Of a DNA stretch of 64,000 bases, positions 57,668 to 64,000 are shown in pieces (position 1 is the first letter of the stretch; every line of letters begins with the position of its first letter). The stretch is from Cypionkella sinensis (GTDB lineage: Bacteria; Pseudomonadota; Alphaproteobacteria; Rhodobacterales; Rhodobacteraceae), in assembly GCF_042646385.1 (NCBI RefSeq), contig NZ_JBHRTO010000001.1, forward strand, positions 1,302,001 to 1,366,000, read 5' to 3'. The notes beneath the pieces were generated by a model. It did no database searches. It was not told the DNA's origin and saw only the letters and a program-made list of their open reading frames with translations. The position numbers and the translations under genes were made by a program.

Positions 57668-58093
57668 TCAGACACCTTTTTCGCGTTTCAAGACAACGGC
57701 CCAAGCTGGTTCCACGGATAGCAAAGGCCGTGGCAGGTCTTCCAGCCAAGCCGCAGCCCCGCGCAGGTGCTGTGGCAGACCCTGCACAATGCAGGTTCGC
57801 AGGAAACCTAACCAAGGTTTTTCGCGCCGTAAACCCCCCGCCCCATCCGCTAAAATTCATCTAAAATTTGCCTTCATCCTGGCAAAAATACTCCACGGGG
57901 GTGCAGGGGGTGTGAAACCCCCGCTTCCCCGGCCAGCAAAGCTGACCCGATTTGATCAAAAATCGACCAAACCCTGCCCAACCATCGCCGATCACGCAAT
58001 AACGACTTGAGCCGAACTGCCACCCGCTCTAGCCTTTCATCATCCTAAGGTCGCAGCACAGATAAGCGGCCCCCAACAGCCGGAAGGAATCCC
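57668..58093. promoter_or_regulatory. 426-base divergent gap with TTTGATCAAA site and repeat remnant
   Basis: This gap lies between the leftward class V aminotransferase and the rightward binding-protein gene. TTTGATCAAA at 57951-57960 equals the core of the palindrome upstream of the class III aminotransferase at 37537-37546. At 57873-57900, CTTCATC-type repeat text (TTCATCCTGGCAAAAATACT) recurs from 5296-5317. No gene is seen. Confidence 0.6.
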
Positions 58094-59143
58094 ATGCGTC
58101 TTACCCGCCTTTTCGCCAGCACGGCCATTGCGCTCAGCTTTGCCAGCCTTGCCCACGCCGCCGATCCCGAATTGACCGTGTTCGATTGGGCCGGTTTTGA
58201 GAATCAATCGCTGATCGAAGCCTATGTCGCCAAGAACGGCCAGATGCCGACTTATTCCTTCTATGGCGATGATGACGAAGCGTTCCAGAAAGTCTCGAAC
58301 GGCTTCAAGGCCGATGTCGCCCACCCCTGCGCGCAGATGGTGCAGAAATACCGTGACGCTGGCCTGATCGAGCCTTGGGATGTCAGCAAGATCCCGCTTT
58401 ATGGCGAGATTGGCGAGCGTTACAAGAATTCCAAGATTTTCGCCGATGATACCGGCGTCTGGTATATCCCCACCGATGGCGCCTATACCGCCATTGCCTA
58501 TAACACCGACCTTGTGAAGCCCGAACAGGTGGCCTCGCTGCAGGTGTTCACCGATCCGGCCTTCGCGGGCAAAATCTCGCTGCCCGACAACACCGATGAT
58601 ACCTGGTCGCTGGCGCTGCTGGCCACGGGTGTCTCGGATTGGACCAACATCACCGACGAGCAATTCGCCGCCGCCGCCGCATGGCTGCGTCTGGCCCATG
58701 CCAATGTCCGCACCTATTGGGCCGACCCTTCCGAACTGGCGCAGTTGATGAAAACCGGCGAGGTGGTGATCGCCTGGACTTGGAACGACGGCGTGGCCAA
58801 CATGAAGAAAGAAGGCGTGCCGGTTGCCTTCCAGCGCACCCCGAAAGAGGGGGTTGCGAACTGGTTCTGCGGCTACGTCAATTTCAAGGATGGTCCGGGC
58901 AAGGAAGAGAAAGCCTATGATTTCATTAATGCTTGGCTGGATCACGGCTCGGCCAAGGGCTTGCTCGACAATTTCGGCTACGTTCACGCCAATGACGCTG
59001 CGATGAAAGACATCTCGCTGGAAGAGTTGAAAGCCCATGACGTTGATCCGGTGAACGGCACTCTGCTGTCGCAGGTTCCGATTGATCCGGCGATGCGTGA
59101 CCGGATGACCCAAGAGTTTGAGATGATCAAATCCGGCTTCTGA
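58094..59143 (+). CDS. polyamine-type (PotD/PotF-like) ABC substrate-binding protein, no transporter alongside
   Basis: A 349-residue periplasmic binding protein. The signal peptide is MRLTRLFASTAIALSFASLAHA, and the mature start ADPELTVFDWAGFENQSLIEAYVAKNG is typical of spermidine/putrescine binding proteins. The text GVWYIPTDGAYTAIAYNTDLV and ALLATGVSDWTNI follow the PotD pattern. No permease or ATPase is adjacent on either side in the window. A putative operator identical to that of the class III aminotransferase lies 134 bases upstream. A hairpin follows the stop. Substrate assignment is by family only. Confidence 0.9.
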   Translation: MRLTRLFASTAIALSFASLAHAADPELTVFDWAGFENQSLIEAYVAKNGQMPTYSFYGDDDEAFQKVSNGFKADVAHPCAQMVQKYRDAGLIEPWDVSKIPLYGEIGERYKNSKIFADDTGVWYIPTDGAYTAIAYNTDLVKPEQVASLQVFTDPAFAGKISLPDNTDDTWSLALLATGVSDWTNITDEQFAAAAAWLRLAHANVRTYWADPSELAQLMKTGEVVIAWTWNDGVANMKKEGVPVAFQRTPKEGVANWFCGYVNFKDGPGKEEKAYDFINAWLDHGSAKGLLDNFGYVHANDAAMKDISLEELKAHDVDPVNGTLLSQVPIDPAMRDRMTQEFEMIKSGF

Positions 59144-59155
59144 TCGCCTGCGAAA

Positions 59156-59176
59156 GGGAGGGGCCAAGCCCCTCCC
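59156..59176 (+). terminator. hairpin after the binding-protein gene
   Basis: GGGAGGGGC (59156-59164) and GCCCCTCCC (59168-59176) form a perfect 9-bp stem around CAA, 13 bases after the stop codon. No T-run follows. Confidence 0.6.
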
Positions 59177-59212
59177 TGACCCTCCCCCGGTTTGCATAGC
59201 CAGGGTTGTTTC

Positions 59213-59284
59213 TTAACAAATCCTTAATTCGACCCAGTCAAGCTATTGATTTCCATAAGATAAAAAAGGTCCCGAGTTGGGACC
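59213..59284. repeat. composite element copy B: TTAA-N7-TTAA, 40 bases, GGTCCC hairpin
   Basis: TTAACAAATCCTTAA (59213-59227) is followed exactly 40 bases later by GGTCCCGAGTTGGGACC (59268-59284). The hairpin is the exact reverse complement of that in copy A (16838-16854), and the spacing is the same. It lies directly upstream of the tmRNA gene. Confidence 0.65.
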
Positions 59285-59324
59285 ATGGCCCGCCTTGCAC
59301 AAGTCCACCCCCCGACCTATATTC

Positions 59325-59647
59325 AGCCTGTCGGGGGCAACCCCAACTATGGCGATAAACGCACCCATAATAAACGGCTCGGACCCGGGGGCGGTACCCG
59401 GCGACTCCACCAATTCACCCTTTCATTTGGGGCGTGTGGGGTCGAAACAGGATCGACGAACGTCTAAAGGGGCCAGCTTTCGCTCGGTGAGGTACTACCG
59501 TTATCGGTCCAAACGTACAGTTGCAAATGACAACCGTGCTCCGGCAATGGCTCTGGCTGCGTAAGCAGTTCGGGTCGCCGAAACTAAGCCCTTGCGCTTA
59601 GCCGCGTAAGGCGGGGTCCGCCGGAACCTGGCAACAGAATCCGGCAC
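59325..59647 (+). ncRNA. ssrA: transfer-messenger RNA, two-piece (circularly permuted) type
   Basis: The acceptor piece comes first: a T-arm-like CCCGG hairpin and CGACTCCACCA ending at 59412. The coding piece begins at GGGGTCG (59438), which pairs with CGACTCC of the acceptor end. It holds the tag frame at 59523-59564, reading ANDNRAPAMALAA then stop, ending in the LAA needed for ClpXP recognition. The permuted order with a 25-base spacer is the alphaproteobacterial form. Outer ends are approximate. The RNA rescues stalled ribosomes; its targeting partner gene sspB lies 1.4 kb downstream. Confidence 0.93.
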
Positions 59648-59717
59648 TTTATCTTTCTCATAACCGACTTTACCCATCCCGCCGCGCTGTCTAAGACTGC
59701 GATGCGCAGACCACAGG

Positions 59718-60968
59718 ATGCGGAAGATGCCCACCCTCCCCGAACTCATCCGCGCCTTCGCGCGCATCGGCCTGCTGTCTTTCGGCGGACCAGCCGCCCA
59801 GATCGCGCTGATGCACCGCGAACTGGTCGAGGAAAAGAAATGGGTGTCCGAGGAGGAATACCTCTCTGCCCTGTCCTTCTGCATGCTGCTGCCGGGGCCC
59901 GAGGCGATGCAGCTCGCGACATGGATCGGCTGGCGCAAGCATGGTACCTTGGGCGGGTTGATCGCAGGTGGGCTGTTTGTGCTGCCGGGGGCGATGGTCG
60001 TGCTGGCCCTGTCGATGATCTACGCCGCCTGGGGCACGTTGCCGCTGGTCGCCGCCCTGTTCACCGGGGTTCAAGCCGCCGTACTGGCGGTGGTGATCGA
60101 GGCCCTGCTGCGGGTATCCAAACGCGCGCTGAAATCGCGGGTGCAATGGATCATCGCCGCGCTCGCCTTTCTTGGCCTGTTCTGCTTTGCCACCCCCTTT
60201 CCCATCGTCATTCTGGCAGCGGGTCTGTGGGGATTTTTCTTCTGCAAAGCCAGCGCCCCCCCAAGCCCCGCGCCCGCGCCTTGGGGAGAATCCCTGCGCG
60301 CTGCGGCGATTTGGGGCGCGGTCTGGCTGATCCCGCTGGGGCTGACCCTGCTGCTGGCACCGCCCATTCTGGGCCAGATTGCCCTGTTCTTCTCAAAACT
60401 CGCCATGCTGACATTCGGCGGCGCTTATGCTGTGCTGACATGGATGGCGCAGGATGTCGTGCAGCAAAAGCACTGGCTGACCCTGCCGCAAATGATCGAT
60501 GGGTTGGGTCTGGCCGAGACGACACCCGGCCCGCTGATCCTTGTGACCGAGTTTGTCGGCTATCTTGCCGCAGCCAAACACGGCCTGCTAATGGGCCTTG
60601 CCGGCGCGCTGATCACGCTTTGGATGACCTTCGCCCCGTGTTTTCTGTGGATCTTCGCCGGTGCGCCGTGGATCGCGCGGCTGACCCACGCCCCCCGCCT
60701 TGCCCAAGCGCTGAAAGCCATTACCGCCGCCGTAGTGGGCGTCATCGCCAACCTGTCGCTGTGGTTCGCAGCCCATGTGATCTTTGCCAACGTGCCACCA
60801 TTTACCTATGGCCCGCTGCACCTGATTGCCCCTGACCCGTTCAGCCTGAAACCGCTGCCCACGGTTCTGGCCCTGCTGGCCGCCTATCTGTTGCTGCGGC
60901 GGCATTGGCCTTTGCCTTTGGTGCTGGCGATATGTGCGATAACTTCCGCTGCAGTTGCAGCATTCTGA
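59718..60968 (+). CDS. chrA: chromate transporter (CHR family, fused two-domain form)
   Basis: A 416-residue membrane protein with two CHR halves. The first starts ELIRAFARIGLLSFGGPAAQIALMHRELVEEKKWVSEEEYLSALSFCMLLPGPEAMQLATWIGW; the second starts FFSKLAMLTFGGAYAVLTWMAQDVVQQKHWLTLPQMIDGLGLAETTPGPLILVTEFVGYLAA. The FGGP/PGPE and FGGA/TPGP signatures are the family hallmarks. It exports chromate or takes up related oxyanions. The start at 59718 is preferred; it begins about 70 bases after the tmRNA. Confidence 0.93.
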   Translation: MRKMPTLPELIRAFARIGLLSFGGPAAQIALMHRELVEEKKWVSEEEYLSALSFCMLLPGPEAMQLATWIGWRKHGTLGGLIAGGLFVLPGAMVVLALSMIYAAWGTLPLVAALFTGVQAAVLAVVIEALLRVSKRALKSRVQWIIAALAFLGLFCFATPFPIVILAAGLWGFFFCKASAPPSPAPAPWGESLRAAAIWGAVWLIPLGLTLLLAPPILGQIALFFSKLAMLTFGGAYAVLTWMAQDVVQQKHWLTLPQMIDGLGLAETTPGPLILVTEFVGYLAAAKHGLLMGLAGALITLWMTFAPCFLWIFAGAPWIARLTHAPRLAQALKAITAAVVGVIANLSLWFAAHVIFANVPPFTYGPLHLIAPDPFSLKPLPTVLALLAAYLLLRRHWPLPLVLAICAITSAAVAAF

Positions 60969-61031
60969 CTTGGCCCCCCTTCCCTTTGAAACTGAATCCC
61001 CTATGGTGGCAACATTCAGAAGGGGCGGCTC

Positions 61032-61490
61032 ATGACGAAGTCTATTGATTACGGAAACCTGATGCACCGCGCGATGCGGGGATTGATTCAGACCGTTCTC
61101 AAGGATGTTTCGGCCAATGGACTGCCCGGCGCACATCATTTCTTCATCACCTTTGACACCACAGTTGACGGTGTTGAAATGGCCGATTGGCTGCGCTCGC
61201 GCTATCCGGGCGAGATGACGATTGTCGTGCAGCATTGGTTTGAGGATTTGATCGTTAGCGATGAAGGCTTTGAAATCACGCTGAATTTCGGCAATAAACC
61301 CGAACATCTGGTGATCCCGTTCGATGCGGTTCGCACCTTTGTTGACCCATCCGTCGAATTCGGTCTGCGGTTTGAAACCCACGAGGAAGACGACGACGAG
61401 GACGAAGACGAGGAAGACCCCGAAGACGATCCGACCCCGCCGCAGGGCGATGCGCAAATCTTGCGGCTGGACAAATTCCGCAAGCAATAG
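61032..61490 (+). CDS. sspB: SspB-type ClpXP adaptor (alphaproteobacterial form)
   Basis: A 152-residue adaptor that binds SsrA-tagged proteins and delivers them to ClpXP. The text IDYGNLMHRAMRGLIQTVLKDVSANGLPGAHHFFITFDTTVDGVEMADWLRSRYPGEMTIVVQHWFEDLIVSDEGFEITLNFGNKPEHLVIPFDAVRTFVDPSVEFGLRF is the alpha-type SspB fold. A very acidic linker (EEDDDEDEDEEDPEDDP) leads to the C-terminal ILRLDKFRKQ, the expected ClpX-binding tail. Its place so near ssrA is notable. Start has AAGGGGC upstream. Confidence 0.94.
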   Translation: MTKSIDYGNLMHRAMRGLIQTVLKDVSANGLPGAHHFFITFDTTVDGVEMADWLRSRYPGEMTIVVQHWFEDLIVSDEGFEITLNFGNKPEHLVIPFDAVRTFVDPSVEFGLRFETHEEDDDEDEDEEDPEDDPTPPQGDAQILRLDKFRKQ

Positions 61491-61515
61491 TCGATTTATT
61501 TAGCTGGAGGCTGAC

Positions 61516-62070
61516 ATGGCCAAAGAAGCTGCGCTGTTCTTGCGTCAATTCCTGACCAACCCGCTGCAAGTGTCGTCTGTCGTCCCCTCCTCGCGCTGGT
61601 TGGCGCGCGCGATGGCGCAGGGCCTTGGCCCGGACTCAGGCCGGGTTGTCGAGTTTGGCCCCGGCACTGGGGTTTTGACCGAAGGTATTCTGGCGGCGGG
61701 CGTGCGCCCGGAAAACCTGACGCTGTATGAGATGAGCCCAAGCTTTACCAAGTTGCTGCGCGCGAAATTTCCCGGCGTGACCATCCACAACGCGGCAGCT
61801 CAGGCCGCTGTCAGCAATCTGGAACCCGGCGTTTCGGCAGTAATCTCTGGTCTGCCTTTGCTGTCGATGCCGCTGGCGGTGCGCGAATCCATCGTCAAAG
61901 CCGCGTTTGATATTCTCGCCCCAGATGGCGTTTACGTGCAGTTCACCTACGGCACCAAACCCGCCCTTTCTGCCGAACAGATGAGCCGTTTGGGCATCAA
62001 GGTCAGCGCTGGCCCGAAAGTCTGGCTGAACATTCCGCCTGCACGGGTTTACCATTTCCACCGCATCTGA
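61516..62070 (+). CDS. class I SAM methyltransferase, phospholipid N-methyltransferase (PmtA)-like
   Basis: A 184-residue methyltransferase. LRQFLTNPLQVSSVVPSSRWLARAMA, then VVEFGPGTGVLTEGILAAGV (SAM motif), TLYEMSPSFTKLLRAKFPGVTIHNAAA and AVISGLPLLSMP follow the Sinorhizobium-type PmtA and rRNA adenine dimethylase-like group. PmtA would convert phosphatidylethanolamine to phosphatidylcholine. The start has CTGGAGG eight bases upstream, and the gene follows sspB after 25 bases, so the two may share a transcript. Other small-molecule methyltransferases are possible. Confidence 0.8.
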   Translation: MAKEAALFLRQFLTNPLQVSSVVPSSRWLARAMAQGLGPDSGRVVEFGPGTGVLTEGILAAGVRPENLTLYEMSPSFTKLLRAKFPGVTIHNAAAQAAVSNLEPGVSAVISGLPLLSMPLAVRESIVKAAFDILAPDGVYVQFTYGTKPALSAEQMSRLGIKVSAGPKVWLNIPPARVYHFHRI

Positions 62071-62154
62071 GTGGGTATATTTCGGTATACCGGCGCATAC
62101 CAATTGAATTCACGTGCTGTCCGCGCTATGCCGCAGCCATTCCATCCATGAGGC

Positions 62155-63555
62155 TTGCACATGTCCGCCACCCGCACCGAAACTGACAGCTTTGGCCCGC
62201 TTGAAGTTCCCGCCGACAAATACTGGGGCGCACAGACCCAGCGCTCAATCCAGAATTTCCCGATCGGATGGGAGCGTCAGCCGATCGCCATCGTCCGCGC
62301 TTTGGGCGTGATCAAAAAGGCCTGCGCTTTGGTCAATATCGCGCAGGGCGACATTGATGCGGCTTTGGGTGAAACCATTGCCAAAGCTGCGCAAGAGGTG
62401 ATCGACGGCAAGTTTGATGATAACTTCCCGCTGGTGGTCTGGCAGACCGGGTCGGGCACGCAATCGAACATGAATGCCAATGAGGTAATCTCGAACCGCG
62501 CGATTGAGATGCTGGGCGGCGTGAAGGGCAGCAAAAAGCCGGTGCATCCGAATGACCATGTCAACATGGGGCAGTCGTCGAATGACACTTTCCCCACCGC
62601 GATGCATGTCGCGATCGGCATGGTGGCGCGCGATGTGCTGCTGCCGGGTCTGGAAAAGCTGCACGCGGCGCTGGATGCCAAGGCGGTTGAGTTCAAGGAT
62701 ATCATCAAGATCGGCCGCACCCACACGCAGGATGCAACGCCGCTGACCTTGGGGCAGGAGTTTTCCGGCTATGCCAAGCAGGTGGAAAAAGGCATCGCGC
62801 GGGTGAAGATGTGCCTGCCCGACATTTACGAACTGGCGCAGGGCGGCACCGCTGTCGGCACCGGGCTGAACACACGCGTCGGCTGGGATACTCGGGTCGC
62901 CGCGGCGATTGCCGAGATCACCGACCTGCCTTTCGTTACCGCCCCGAACAAGTTTGAGGCTTTGGCCGCGCATGACGCGATGGTGATGTTCTCGGGGGCG
63001 CTGAAAACTGTGGCGGCCAGCCTGTTCAAGATTGCCAACGACCTGCGCTTGCTGGGCTCTGGCCCGCGTTCGGGTCTGGGCGAGTTGATCCTGCCGGAAA
63101 ACGAGCCGGGCTCGTCGATCATGCCGGGCAAGGTCAACCCGACACAGGCCGAGGCGCTGACCATGGTCTGCGCGCAGGTGATGGGCAATGACGCGGCGGT
63201 GGGCTTTGCCGGATCGCAGGGGCATTTCGAGTTGAACGTTTATAACCCGATGATGTCCTATAACGTGTTGCAAAGCATGCAGCTTCTGGGCGATGCGGCG
63301 GGGTCGTTCACCGATAACATGGTGGTGGGTACCCAAGCCAACACCGTGCGGATCGACAAGTTGATGAAGGAATCGCTGATGCTGGTCACGGCTTTGGCCC
63401 CGACCATCGGCTATGATGCCGCCACCAAGGTCGCCAAAACCGCGCATAAGAACGGCACAACCCTGCGCGAGGAAGCCATCGCTTTGGGCTATGTCGACGG
63501 CGAAACCTTTGACCGCGTGGTGCGGCCCGAAGACATGGTCGGGCCGAAAGGCTGA
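62155..63555 (+). CDS. fumC: class II fumarate hydratase
   Basis: A 466-residue iron-independent fumarase of the TCA cycle. It carries PADKYWGAQTQRSIQNFPIG, GSGTQSNMNANEVISNRAIEMLGG (B-site region), HPNDHVNMGQSSNDTFPTAMH, IIKIGRTHTQDATPLTLGQEFSGYA and the signature GSSIMPGKVNPTQAEALTMV with the catalytic serine loop. The start used is 62155; the ATG at 62161 (MSATRTETDSFG) is an alternative and perhaps the truer one. The stop overlaps the next gene start (TGATG). Confidence 0.96.
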   Translation: MHMSATRTETDSFGPLEVPADKYWGAQTQRSIQNFPIGWERQPIAIVRALGVIKKACALVNIAQGDIDAALGETIAKAAQEVIDGKFDDNFPLVVWQTGSGTQSNMNANEVISNRAIEMLGGVKGSKKPVHPNDHVNMGQSSNDTFPTAMHVAIGMVARDVLLPGLEKLHAALDAKAVEFKDIIKIGRTHTQDATPLTLGQEFSGYAKQVEKGIARVKMCLPDIYELAQGGTAVGTGLNTRVGWDTRVAAAIAEITDLPFVTAPNKFEALAAHDAMVMFSGALKTVAASLFKIANDLRLLGSGPRSGLGELILPENEPGSSIMPGKVNPTQAEALTMVCAQVMGNDAAVGFAGSQGHFELNVYNPMMSYNVLQSMQLLGDAAGSFTDNMVVGTQANTVRIDKLMKESLMLVTALAPTIGYDAATKVAKTAHKNGTTLREEAIALGYVDGETFDRVVRPEDMVGPKG

Positions 63556-63743
63556 TGGCCGAAATCATCAACCTGCGCAGCGTGCGAAAGGCCAAAGACA
63601 AGGCCGATGCCCGCGCGCAGGCGGATGCCAATGCGGTGAAATTCGGTCGCCGCAAGGGGGATAAAGCCTTGGAGGCCGCGCAGCTTGAAAAAGCGAGGCG
63701 CGACCTTGACGGCCATGTGCTGCCGCCGAAAGAGCCGGAATGA
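63555..63743 (+). CDS. DUF4169 family small protein
   Basis: A 62-residue, highly charged helical protein. MAEIINLRSVRKAKDKADARAQADANAVKFGRRKGDKALEAAQLEKARRDLDGHVLP matches the DUF4169 family found in alphaproteobacteria, always near fumC or the ribbon-helix-helix gene as far as I recall. ATG overlaps the fumC TGA, and its own end overlaps the next gene by four bases, so all three are translationally coupled. Function unknown. Confidence 0.9.
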   Translation: MAEIINLRSVRKAKDKADARAQADANAVKFGRRKGDKALEAAQLEKARRDLDGHVLPPKEPE

Positions 63744-63958
63744 GCGGGCGGCCCGTGAAGCATTCGCTGACGCTGAAGGGCCATCGCACTTCGGTCTCCC
63801 TCGAGGCGGCGTTCTGGGATGCGTTTCGCAAGATTGCGGTGGCGCGCGGGCAGACTTTGAACGCCTTGGCTGCCGAAGTGGATGCCGGCCGCGAAAGCGA
63901 TGTCGGCCTTGCCTCGGCGATCCGGGTGTTTGTGCTGAAGCAGTTAACCGATTTTTAA
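63740..63958 (+). CDS. ribbon-helix-helix domain protein
   Basis: A 72-residue protein of the RHH_4 type. SGRPVKHSLTLKGHRTSVSLEAAFWDAFRKIAVARGQTLNALAAEVDAGRE gives the beta strand and two helices (about residues 8-50), followed by GLASAIRVFVLKQL. It probably binds DNA as a dimer, though the target is unknown. It overlaps the DUF4169 gene by four bases. Its stop codon lies inside a TTAA-N7-TTAA motif (63944-63958). Confidence 0.9.
   Translation: MSGRPVKHSLTLKGHRTSVSLEAAFWDAFRKIAVARGQTLNALAAEVDAGRESDVGLASAIRVFVLKQLTDF
63944..63958. promoter_or_regulatory. TTAA-N7-TTAA motif (CtrA-like) at the ribbon-helix-helix gene end
   Basis: TTAACCGATTTTTAA fits the CtrA pattern TTAA-N7-TTAA. It overlaps the stop codon and lies 24 bases before a likely next start (ATG 63982). 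It has no GGTCCC hairpin within the visible part of the window. Confidence 0.3.
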
Positions 63959-63981
63959 TCACGATTTGGGACAGTGGCGGC

Positions 63982-64000
63982 ATGAAACATGCTCTGCGTC
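63982..64000 (+). CDS. possible start of the next gene, cut by window edge
   Basis: ATG at 63982 begins MKHALR, a start typical of an exported protein, but only six codons are visible. A GG-rich ribosome-binding site (GTGGCGG) precedes it. Confidence 0.25.

Noticed and set aside
59277..59564. 95-codon frame ending in ANDNRAPAMALAA
   Set aside because: Not a protein gene: the ending is the tmRNA tag frame, and the acceptor and coding RNA pieces surround it.
1..64000. CRISPR arrays, prophage structural genes, rRNA operon, replication origin
   Set aside because: No regularly spaced repeats, capsid or tail genes, or rRNA sequence were seen. DnaA-box clusters were not noticed.

Overview
The window looks like chromosome of an alphaproteobacterium of the Rhodobacter/Paracoccus group (Rhodobacteraceae). 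The pointers are high GC with a low-GC patch near 22-29 kb, a two-piece permuted tmRNA with the tag ANDNRAPAMALAA, an alpha-type SspB, a TrgA/TrgB pair next to cfa and photolyase genes, a fumC-DUF4169-ribbon-helix-helix string, and short intergenic repeats resembling those of this family. The species is not determined.

Region 1 (1-12.9 kb) is a sugar catabolic locus. It has a CUT1-type ABC transporter (substrate-binding protein and permease leftward, ATPase rightward), a FucU/RbsD mutarotase, a PfkB kinase, a tightly overlapping operon BtpA/SgcQ - M42 hydrolase/SgcX - FGGY kinase - HxlB-like SIS isomerase, an aldose dehydrogenase of the aldo/keto reductase family, a UxaA-type dehydratase and a GntR/FadR-type regulator. 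A palindrome CTAACATGTTAG, or a close variant, lies in all three divergent promoter regions, so the whole locus is probably one regulon. The BtpA-M42 pair recalls the uncharacterised sgcQ/sgcX genes of E. coli. I consider this the best candidate for an undescribed pathway.

Region 2 (13-22 kb) is mostly housekeeping: phosphomannomutase, hisB, hisH with a glutaminase gene abutting it, hisE, hisF, hisA, a DUF2147 protein, a DMT exporter overlapping a stand-alone Ada zinc domain, a CoA-binding protein, rlmB and tRNA-Tyr. An unexplained intrinsic terminator near 20.97 kb suggests a small RNA.

Region 3 (22.2-29.6 kb) is an accessory island between tRNA-Tyr and tRNA-Ser(GGA). It holds a tyrosine integrase, an XRE regulator coupled to a 58-residue ORF, an unrecognised coiled-coil lipoprotein, a HipBA toxin-antitoxin pair with its probable operator, an IS3 orfA remnant and long stretches without genes.

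Region 4 (29.9-38.2 kb) holds AlaX, a DUF3772-MscS channel, CysK, two unknown envelope proteins, a class III aminotransferase and a GntR regulator.

Region 5 (38.3-52.0 kb) is a second carbohydrate locus: a GH43 enzyme, a GH2 beta-mannosidase-like enzyme, two Gfo/Idh/MocA dehydrogenases, two TIM-barrel epimerases, a complete CUT1 ABC transporter and a LacI regulator with twin operators. Its gene content parallels the E. coli ycj locus, which uses 3-keto-sugar chemistry.

Region 6 (52-64 kb) holds the TrgB-TrgA-Cfa-photolyase block (possibly under an ECF sigma factor), a class V aminotransferase, a polyamine-type binding protein sharing a putative operator with the region 4 aminotransferase, tmRNA, a chromate transporter, SspB, a PmtA-like methyltransferase, fumC, a DUF4169 gene and a ribbon-helix-helix gene.
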